This document shows positions 56,750 through 64,000 of a DNA stretch of 64,000 bases, piece by piece (the first letter of the stretch is position 1; every line of letters begins with the position of its first letter). The translations under genes and the position numbers were made by a program. Below the pieces are notes generated by a model that saw only the letters and a list, made by a program, of their open reading frames with translations, was not told where the DNA came from and did not search any database. The stretch is from Isoetes taiwanensis (Eukaryota; Streptophyta; Lycopodiopsida; Isoetales; Isoetaceae), in the NCBI GenBank assembly GCA_021234155.1, contig JAJEKV010000014.1, positions 19,545,513 through 19,609,512 on the forward strand, given 5' to 3'.

Positions 56750-57781
56750 TCAATTTACCACCTCAGTCTGGCCATCTGTCTGAGGATGATAAGCAGTGGA
56801 AAACTTTAAGGTCATGCCTAAGTTTTTCATAAGTCCAGCCCAAAATCTGCTACAAAATAAGAAATCCCTGTCCGTTATGATTGCATCTGGCATTCCATGG
56901 ATCTTAAATATCTCCTTTAAGAAAATTTTGCTTGCTTGCGGCGCAGTCATGATAGTTTTACAGGGAATAAAATGAACCCGTTTAGACAACCTGTCTACCA
57001 CTGTCCAAATTTGATCATTCTTGTGGATAGTCCTTGGCAACCCTTGAATAAAATCCATGGTAATATGCTTCCATGGTTTTTTTGGAATAGGCAAATGTTG
57101 TACTAATCCGGCCGGCTTATCGGTAGAAGCTTTTATTTGCGGACAAATAAGGCATGCTTCAACATACTTTCTTACATCTCTTTCAAGTTTTGGCCAAAAA
57201 AAGCGTCGTTTAACAGTTGCCAAAGTAGCTTGAATTCCTCTATGCCCAGAATATGGAGGTTCATGACATTCCTGTATCACCTTCAATCTATATGCTTGTG
57301 TAACACAAGTACAATTTCGGTAGAATAGGAACCCATTATAGATTCTATACTCTGACAAAGGATCTCTTCCATCCTTTTGTACCTGCACATATGGAGCAAC
57401 AAAGGAGGGGTCGTTGACATATTCTTCTTTCATCGGCTCCAAGTCAACAATTTCTGTTACAGATATAGCTTGAATATTTATTCGGCTTAATGCATCTGCA
57501 ACCTGGTTCTCCTTCCCAGGCTTATATTCAAGCTGCATCCCTTCAAAATCCTTTATAGTGTCAATGAGCTTTAATTGCCGCGCATTGATAATATCTTGCG
57601 TTTGTATATGTTTTAAGCTTTGCTGATCAAAACGAGCCACGAACTTAGATCCCATAAGATAATGCCTCCACTTCTTGAGTGCATGAACTAAGGCAATCAA
57701 TTTTTTTTCATAGGTACTATACTTTTGCTCCAAAGGTTTGAGCATTCGGCTGACATAAGCTAATGGATGCCCATCTTGCAT
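56750..57781 (-). CDS. chromovirus RNase H and integrase core
   Basis: 343 codons. RNase H part: LAYVSRMLKP, YSTYEKKLIALVHALKKWRH, KENQVADALSR. Integrase: H-x(3)-H...C-x2-C zinc (GHRGIQATLA, CLICPQIK), then MDFIQGLP, the second Asp in ITDRDFLF, and TAYHPQTDGQTE with the Glu. The D-D-E triad is intact. The ORF ends in a TGA directly after TEVVN where the family has an Arg, consistent with CGA to TGA. Confidence 0.9.
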   Translation of the reverse strand: MQDGHPLAYVSRMLKPLEQKYSTYEKKLIALVHALKKWRHYLMGSKFVARFDQQSLKHIQTQDIINARQLKLIDTIKDFEGMQLEYKPGKENQVADALSRINIQAISVTEIVDLEPMKEEYVNDPSFVAPYVQVQKDGRDPLSEYRIYNGFLFYRNCTCVTQAYRLKVIQECHEPPYSGHRGIQATLATVKRRFFWPKLERDVRKYVEACLICPQIKASTDKPAGLVQHLPIPKKPWKHITMDFIQGLPRTIHKNDQIWTVVDRLSKRVHFIPCKTIMTAPQASKIFLKEIFKIHGMPDAIITDRDFLFCSRFWAGLMKNLGMTLKFSTAYHPQTDGQTEVVN

Positions 57782-58279
57782 AAGTACTGCACCAATAGCA
57801 TTTCCACTTGCGTCGGAACAGACTGTAAAAGGCTTGTTCCAGTCAGGAGCATTAATACCGGTTCAGTTGCCATGTTCTCTTTTAGAATTCAGAAGGCTTC
57901 CTCGGCCTCCGGATTCCAGACAAAGGGGGCATCTTTCTTTAAAAACCTACTAAGAGGAAGAGTTACTTTTGCAAAATCCTTTACAAATCTTCGATAATAA
58001 CTGCATAACTGTACAAAAGAATGTAAATCCTTGAGATTTTCAGGTCGAGGTCAATCAATGATAACCCTAATCTTTTCGGGATCCATCCTTATGCCTTCTT
58101 TGGATATAATATGGCCCAAGTATTCGACTTCTTGCATAAAGAACCTACTTTTGGATTCATTAACAAACAGCTTATTTTGCCTCAGAAGGTCAAAAACTTG
58201 TTGAAGATGTTGTTTATGCTCCTCAATAGTTCTACTATATATATAAGTATATCATCAAAGAAGACTACAACACTTTTCC
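57782..58279 (-). pseudogene. chromovirus RT C-terminal half, broken
   Basis: Minus-strand frames read VVVFFDDILIY (the catalytic F-x-DD box, ~58245), EYLGHIISKEGIRMDPEKI (~58105) and YYRRFVKDFAKV (~57990). A stop replaces the Trp expected after VIID (TGG to TGA type), and at least two frame changes separate the pieces. Confidence 0.85.
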
Positions 58280-59074
58280 CTATCTCCCCATGAGACGACA
58301 AAAGGTTGCCGGGGCATTGGTCAGACCAAAAGGCATTACCCGAAACTCATAGTGACCAAAAGTTGTTCTGAACGCCATCTTACCAATGTCTTCTTCCTTT
58401 ATTCGGATTTGGTGATATCCTGATTTCAAATCAATTTTGCTAAATATGCGGGCACCTCGTAATTCATCAAATAAATCGTCAGCTCTAGGTACTGGAAATT
58501 TATCTTTAACAGTCAGCTTATTGAGAGCTCTATAATCCACACACATCCTATATCCCTTATCTTTCTTTTTGATTAAAATGACGGGTGCGCCAAAAGGTGA
58601 ATAGGTTGGCCGTATTAGCTGTCGATCTAACATCTCTGTTATCTGTTTCTCAAGCTCTAATTTCTCGAAATGACTGACTCGGTAAGGTGCCCTGTTTGGA
58701 GGTTTGGCATTTTCTTGTAACTGTATTGCATGATCTTCAGGACGATGAGGAGATAAATCTAAAGTTTCCTCATCCTTGAAGAGATCGTCAAACTGTCTGA
58801 GAAAACTGTACAACTCGAGAGGCACCTGTGATGGTGGATCAGAGTTTCTCAAGTAAATGAAGTACGACTCTGCTTCACTCTGTAATAACTTTTTAGCTTT
58901 AGAGTATGTCAGTAGGGGCTCAGCTTGAGACGTGAAATCTGTACACAGCTTTAAAGGTTGCCCTTCAACAGTTATAGTTACTATCTTTTCTCGGTAATTA
59001 GGTCGGGCATCAAATTGTTCTCGCCAACCAATTCCTAATATCACATCCATAGATCTTAGAGGAGCCATAATCAA
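58280..59074 (-). CDS. chromovirus protease end and RT N-terminal half
   Basis: 264 codons. [16 protein letters not shown] is the end of the protease region; then [55 protein letters not shown] (catalytic Asp) and [15 protein letters not shown] are RT motifs 1 to 4. The frame ends 6 residues after NAPATF through a frameshift, before the DD box. Confidence 0.9.
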   Translation of the reverse strand: MIMAPLRSMDVILGIGWREQFDARPNYREKIVTITVEGQPLKLCTDFTSQAEPLLTYSKAKKLLQSEAESYFIYLRNSDPPSQVPLELYSFLRQFDDLFKDEETLDLSPHRPEDHAIQLQENAKPPNRAPYRVSHFEKLELEKQITEMLDRQLIRPTYSPFGAPVILIKKKDKGYRMCVDYRALNKLTVKDKFPVPRADDLFDELRGARIFSKIDLKSGYHQIRIKEEDIGKMAFRTTFGHYEFRVMPFGLTNAPATFCRLMGR

Positions 59075-59189
59075 AACTCTTTCTTCTAAATACTGCCCTA
59101 TTTAGATAGGAGCTACCACATATTTATCACACTGATTCCTGCACAACTGTGATTTTCATTTGCAAATCACAAATAGGTAATCCTAGTTT

Positions 59190-59290
59190 ATACACCAAGT
59201 CCTGCAAGATGAAATCATGTGTTGAACCATCGTCAAGTAAAACCATCGTCAAGTAAAACAGTCACATCTTGACCTTTTACTGAACCTTTC
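59190..59290 (-). pseudogene. chromovirus protease active-site region with 16-bp duplication
   Basis: The minus strand reads KGQDVTVLLDDG, the aspartic protease loop (D-D-G here), but a perfect 16-bp tandem duplication (59227-59242, 59243-59258) shifts the frame immediately after it. Confidence 0.85.
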
Positions 59291-59529
59291 ATTTTAAACA
59301 ACCATGCTTCTGGAGGCCCTGTATCGTCTTCTGACAGATTCTTTAGGTATGCAATTTGCAGTCTCCCCTTTTCTTGTTCAATAGCTGCAAGCTTTCCTTT
59401 ATTCCTTTCTTCCCCTTCCCTGGAAGTTTCTGGTCTGTCTTCTACATGGTGTGATTGAGCGACTTGCCTTTCCTTAGGCGGCGGCTCTTTGAACTATACC
59501 TTCTTTGTATTTTTGTCCGTCGGAGCTGT

Positions 59530-60593
59530 ATTCTTTGGGCAGTTGGATTGATAATGCGGACCTCTACAATTAAAACATCCAGTCTTTGGCCCTTTACTCT
59601 GTTCCTATTTGGCCTTTTGCCCATTATTAGAGCGTTTTCCATTCCTCCCATTGAACCTGGTCTTACGCTCTTCACGGCCCCTTTTATTTTTCTTATCTCT
59701 TCTATTTTCAAATTTTTCTCGCTTTGGTCTTTTCTGTTCATGAGAAGGCGCTCCTTCCCATATAACTAACTTACGAGTCTTGGGGTTCAGTTTTCGTTCT
59801 GCAGCTCCTGCTTTCTTAATTGCATCTTCTATGTTAACTGGTTCAATAAGATCAAGCTCTGCAAATATTTCCTCCCTTAATCCGTTCACAAACTTTCTTA
59901 AAAGTTCGTGCTCATCCAGGTTTCTAACTTGTGAACCCAGATGGCTAAATTTCATGTAATATTCGGACACCGTTTCTCCATCATCCTGTTTAACAAGGTC
60001 CCACTTTTTTTGCAATATCCTGTAATAATTTGCAGGCAAGTAATGGGCTTCGAATGCACTACGAAAAGCTGTCCATGAGTTAAACCTCAGGCTGCATCAA
60101 TCTGCGACCTTGCCACCAAACTTGAGCTTGTTCATCCAAATAGGTGTCCATGGCTTGCAGTTTCTCTTGTTCAGTCGCGTTAACTCTCTCAAAGAACTTT
60201 TTCCCAAATCTCCAGGAAACTTATTACCTGCATTGGCTTAACAGCTACTCCGCCAGTAAAGTACGACAGATCTACTTTTTCCAACCATTTAGGAGCCTTA
60301 TCCTTTTTAGTTGGAGTATCAGTTTCCGTAGTCATCAGAGGCTCTGGGTTGGCATTAACTAACGGTAGATTTTCAGGTGGTGGTGGATGAGCAGGTGGAG
60401 GATCTCTGGGTAATGGAGGTGGCTAAACGTTACTGGGTAGGAAGCCATAGAGTAGAGCAATCTGCTCTAATTTGTACTGGTAATATTCTGGGGATGTAGG
60501 CTGTGGTAGTGCTATCTGGGTGGCGATAAAATCAGCAGTTCTTAAGGCCTGCTGGTATTGTTCTTCAGAGATATTGTAACGGTGTGCCATCAT
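59530..60593 (-). pseudogene. chromovirus Gag, broken
   Basis: The likely start is the ATG at 60593. After 56 codons a TAG at 60423-60425 interrupts the frame, which continues with a Pro-rich run and DKAPKWLEKVDLSYFTG. The ORF at 60039-59605 has the capsid-type segment YYRILQKKWDLVKQDDGETV, YMKFSHLG and a basic RGREERKTRFNGRNGKR stretch. A CCHC knuckle, CFNCRGPHYQSNC, lies near 59570 in the next frame. Confidence 0.85.
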
Positions 60594-60614
60594 TACAGGT
60601 TCAAGAGCGGACTG

Positions 60615-60626
60615 GCTCTGATACCA
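60615..60626 (-). promoter_or_regulatory. primer-binding site (initiator Met-tRNA)
   Basis: TGGTATCAGAGC on the minus strand, a few bases inside the right LTR. Confidence 0.95.
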
Positions 60627-60629
60627 AAT

Positions 60630-61291
60630 TGATACAAAGAAGGAATCTCACAGTTTAAGAAATTAATCAAAAGGAAAATATACACTTCACTCTTTAGAAG
60701 GATTTAACTACCCAACCGGGCTCAAGCTTTTCAACAGGAAATCGTTATCCTGCTTCCCAAACCGCAATCAGAAAACTAAACACTAGAGACAAACTCGTCC
60801 AGCACAGATCTTAGCAAGGCATAAGGTTTTTTTAAGCGCTCAACCGGGACTTCTGAGTTAGAACAAAGAAAAACAGTTGTATTTAAAGGCAGGAATGTTC
60901 TATTTCCGGATTTCCCTTTTCTGAACCCCAAATATCTTTCAAAAAGGCAAGAGATTCTGAATAATTAAGTTTCGGCTAAAAATATCTGGGATTCAATCAT
61001 TGGTATGGCCGGATCGGCCCTTTTTCCTTGGTTCCGGGAGTTTTCCAGAACTCTGATACGTTTTAGGGCAGATTCGGCTGAAGGGCTCGCGACCCGTTAT
61101 CAGCCACGCCTTATAATATCTTAAATATAAACCAATGGTCCCATCTTTGAAATACTAATCTAACTATCTAGACCCAAATGTAAAATAAAGAATATAAACT
61201 ACCCTTAACCATGAGTTACTAGCCTTTGAAATGATAACTTCCGTTGCGTTGTGCCTGAGGCACTCCCCCAAGCCGGCATGAAGCCGTAACA
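60630..61291 (-). repeat. right (5') LTR of the chromovirus
   Basis: 662 bp, intact. A cluster of differences from the left LTR lies in the first 60 bp; the remainder is nearly identical. Confidence 0.95.
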
Positions 61292-61520
61292 CTGTCCCAT
61301 TAAGGGGACTCACTGTATATTGTACCATCTTATAATAATAATATACTCTTACCTTCAAAAAAAAAAAAACTAATTTTTTATTTTTCTTGAAGGAACAACT
61401 TTCAAATCCACAAAAGAGGCTACCCGATCCTATTATCAATCTTTTACAGGTTTCACATCAAAGCTTACAGTTTTGTTTGCTTCAGCTAAGGGCCAAAGAT
61501 ATTGAAACGTAGGAAAGGAG

Positions 61521-61778
61521 ATGACATTCATCAAATTGTGCAGTAATTTTTTTCTTGCTAATGAGAAGAGTCATTTGTCAAACAAGCAATGGTCGAGTGT
61601 TTCTTATGATCTTGACAAGGCATATGGCATGGACTTAAGTGCCAAACAAATAAGGGCAAAAATGGAGAAGTTGAAGGCAAAGTACAAACGATCGAAAGAG
61701 CAATCCTCCAAACTGGATCTGCTGCAACAAATTAACCCCCTAATGATGATCTCTTTTCAAGAGGTGCAAAGTGTCTAG
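61521..61778 (+). CDS. Myb/SANT-like short ORF, right copy
   Basis: 85 codons. The first ~60 match the left copy (8485-8138) with a few changes. A small deletion after the QINPL segment changes frame and ends the ORF early, so the left copy is the fuller one. Confidence 0.35.
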   Translation: MTFIKLCSNFFLANEKSHLSNKQWSSVSYDLDKAYGMDLSAKQIRAKMEKLKAKYKRSKEQSSKLDLLQQINPLMMISFQEVQSV

Positions 61779-61894
61779 GTGCACCAGGTGGCATCAATGA
61801 CATTCTCAGCCAAGGGGGACAAGCATCCCATGAAGCTAGGGATGTCAGATGCCTTATTTAGGAAGAAGGTTCAACTGGGTTGGAATCTTACTCT

Positions 61895-62230
61895 TCTCCC
61901 AATATCAAAGTCTTCTTTCGGCTTGTGTTGCATGATGATTTACTCAGTAGGATTTGTATGATTAAAAGGAATATCCAAACAGTTGATTCTCCTATATGTT
62001 CCCTCTATGGCAACTAAGAAGAATCTGTTTTTCATATTTTTACCTGTCCTATCATCCAACCTTTTTAAGCCTGGTTGGCCTGCATTGACAGGAGATAGAT
62101 CATTTCTGATCTTGACAGTCTCTCTTCTTCTTTATCCTTCATTAAAGATTATTGTATAGTGTTTCAAATTGCCATGTGGATTATATGGAAACAGAGAACC
62201 AATATGGATCTAGCTGATAGAAAGTGTGAC
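61895..62230 (+). pseudogene. LINE zf-RVT fragment, right copy
   Basis: The plus strand reads NIKVFFRLVLHDDLLSRICM, DSPICSLYGN, a stop, then ESVFHIFTCP and MWIIWKQRT: a zinc-binding end with one Cys changed to Tyr and a stop inside. Confidence 0.65.
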
Positions 62231-62587
62231 ATTTCCTGAATGAAGTTTAGCTTATTAGATGCGCTGTTGCTCACCGTCTCCTTGGGAAAGAAAATTTTGA
62301 TCGAGATTGGTTGGATTGGGGGGCTTTTGATTCTTCTTTCTTTATCTGGGATCCTTTGTTTAATCAAAGCTCTTTTCTGGATTTCAGCATTGTTGAACAA
62401 TATTGTAAAGGTGTTTAGAGGAGTCCATTTGCTTGTAGCAGCTGGCTGAGCATTCTGGTACCCTCGACGGGCTGCCAGAGCTACCTTTCGAATGCATTTT
62501 TTCCTAAAAGAAGGTTATAATGCTTATATCTTACACAAGTACTAGAAACATATGCCCAGCGATGCCGGGCATTAGTCATAGACAGGA

Positions 62588-62910
62588 GGAATGGATAGAT
62601 ATAGCCCAAGTGGAATAGAATGGGTTGTTGGTAGAATGTAATACATAGTATAGACTATGAATGAATGGAATGGAGTGGATAGGTGGGATAGAAAGGTCGA
62701 TATCGATGGAATAGATTACATAGATTTGGGGTATTAGTCAATTATGAACTAAAGATGCCAGTAGTCTTTTGTAGAAATGCTGCAAAAGATGATGCCTTGC
62801 AATGCCAAATCTTGGCTATCTATAAGGAAAATTGATAAGATTGAAGAATAAAGTTAGAAGATGACATTTTAATGGCTTTAATTTATCCAAAAATCCGTTC
62901 CACAAATGTC
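62588..62910 (+). repeat. 321-bp direct repeat, right copy
   Basis: Same orientation as 6870-7190, beginning 15 bp outside the right arm. Confidence 0.9.
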
Positions 62911-63142
62911 ACAAAACCAAAACATATAGGTGCACTTTACAACACCAACACTTTTTTCCAGGTAGAGGGTGTATAGGCACATTTTAAATATGTATGTCCA
63001 ATGGCATACGATGCAAGTGAACCCAAAGGAGCTTTTGGCAAATATGCAATTTTAGAATAACCATTTATCATCATCACTCGCGAGGTTTCATTCAATGGTT
63101 TGCATATACCCCATAGCATATTGCATTTTGTTTTGTATTATC

Positions 63143-63272
63143 AGCTATAGACCAAGTATAATGGGGATAGGTGATTGGTTTGGTTAATATAGCATATATG
63201 TGACACCAGCTATAGACCAAGTATAATGGGGATAGGTGATTGGTTTGGTTAATATAGCATATATGTGACAAC
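63143..63272 (+). repeat. 65-bp tandem duplication
   Basis: Two adjacent copies, 63143-63207 and 63208-63272, start AGCTATAGACCAAG and are nearly identical. Confidence 0.95.
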
Positions 63273-63933
63273 AGACGCACATCATGTTAACAAAACCTAG
63301 TGTAGATATCTTGCCCATGCATATATTCCTTAGAATCTAAGCTTCAAAGTTAACATTGGATTATGCTCCTCACTAAAGCACATATCCAAGACATAAGTGA
63401 TGGGACTTTCAAAAGTTGATTGGTAAATGCAGTTAATGTATCCAAACATAGATGATGGGGCTTTGAATAATTGATCAATAATAGCAAGTTGAGGGCATAG
63501 TGTTGTGGTATCTCTATTACCATATTTCCTAAATCCTCTAGCATGATACCTTTGTTTGCACTCAATTTAGGCTCAGATGCTAGATTTATATCCAACTGAG
63601 ACATTCTCATAGTCTCATTCGACATACCTTCGCTAATCTCTAATTTCCATTACACTAGTGCAGCTTAGCTTAGATTTAGGTGGATCAAATGCATATGAGT
63701 AGCCTATTGTTGATCATTATCATTTGCCCCCAGCTTATACTTTGATGTAATTATGAGTTTACAGTTAAGAGTAACATAATTAGCTCTTTTAACAGACATA
63801 AAATGGAACGTAAATAATACATTTACACTTCTAGATGGAGATAGTAAACCTCATTGCCTTAGTAAGAAAGCAGGTTGAAGGGGGTATGTGTGAAAGCAGA
63901 TTGAAGAGCTGCATACATGAAGCTCGGGGGATG

Positions 63934-63987
63934 CACCTATACAAAGGGGATATGGCATGTGCACACCACCTATACAAAGGGGATATG
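63934..63987 (+). repeat. 21-bp direct repeat, period 33
   Basis: CACCTATACAAAGGGGATAT plus G at 63934-63954 and again at 63967-63987. Confidence 0.9.
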
Positions 63988-64000
63988 TTATGTGTTAGAG

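Larger units (their letters stand above)
49700..61291 (-). mobile_element. chromodomain Ty3/gypsy retrotransposon splitting the right arm
   Basis: LTRs of about 662 bp (TGTTACGG...TTTGTATCA on the minus strand). The target duplication CTGTC lies at 49695-49699 and 61292-61296. Primer-binding site at 60615-60626; polypurine tract (CGGAAGGGAAGGA) at about 55781-55793. Minus-strand order: Gag, protease, RT, RNase H, integrase, chromodomain. The left LTR is split by a LINE. Coding is broken by several stops and frameshifts. Confidence 0.95.
61297..62572 (-). repeat. right arm of the long inverted repeat, outer part
   Basis: Continues 49699. It includes the 3' end and poly(A) of the outer LINE (61357-61369), the Myb/SANT-like ORF and the LINE zinc fragment. 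Ends at 62572 opposite 7411. Confidence 0.95.
62911..64000. other. intergenic DNA with short tandem repeats
   Basis: No gene recognised. A 91-codon minus ORF at 63350-63625 lacks motifs and was not accepted. Confidence 0.5.

Noticed and set aside
63350-63625. 91-codon minus ORF at the right edge
   Set aside because: No family signature and no supporting context.

Overview
This is plant nuclear DNA, dominated by transposable elements. Three host-type genes can be read. The first is an intronless PLS-type pentatricopeptide-repeat (PPR) gene at 2234-3856 (+). The second is a short F-box gene with the F-box, GGF and LSL signatures of the gibberellin-signalling protein GID2/SLY1 at 27553-28254 (-). 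The third is a broken F-box gene at 41063-41993 (-). The PPR, the GID2-like gene and the plant LTR-retrotransposon and LINE families establish a land plant. The large intronless PPR and heavy nesting would suit a seed-free vascular plant such as a fern, but that is inference.

Layout. 1-491: 3' end of a LINE. 492-6900: PPR gene and weakly coding DNA. 7411-14139 and 44959-62572: two arms of an imperfect inverted repeat of about 6 kb each, separated by about 31 kb. Both arms carry the same mosaic: a LINE zinc-finger fragment, a possible Myb/SANT-like ORF, a second LINE holding a polyadenylated retrocopy, and the 3' end of a chromodomain Ty3/gypsy element with its LTR. A 321-bp direct repeat lies just outside both arms (6870-7190, 62588-62910).

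The spacer holds a Ty1/copia element (14140-19357, target duplication ATTGG) and a nearly pristine TRIM (20430-20903, target duplication AGATC). It also holds LINE tails, a heat-shock-element-like 10-bp array, the GID2-like gene and a complete but decayed chromovirus-like element (30780-40552, minus strand, target duplication GTCAA) that itself sits inside another LTR. The right arm is split by a chromodomain Ty3/gypsy element (49700-61291, minus strand, target duplication CTGTC), whose left LTR is split again by a GC-rich LINE (about 50180-55596).

The nesting gives a relative order. The outer LINE came first, then the polyadenylated retrocopy, then the inverted duplication, then the arm-specific insertions (chromovirus, LINE in its LTR, 600-bp repeat, very short LINE tails; the copia element sits exactly at the arm end). 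The TRIM, with one LTR mismatch in 158 bp, is among the youngest. All autonomous elements seen here carry disabling lesions. No dedicated new enzymatic system was recognised; the unusual content is structural.
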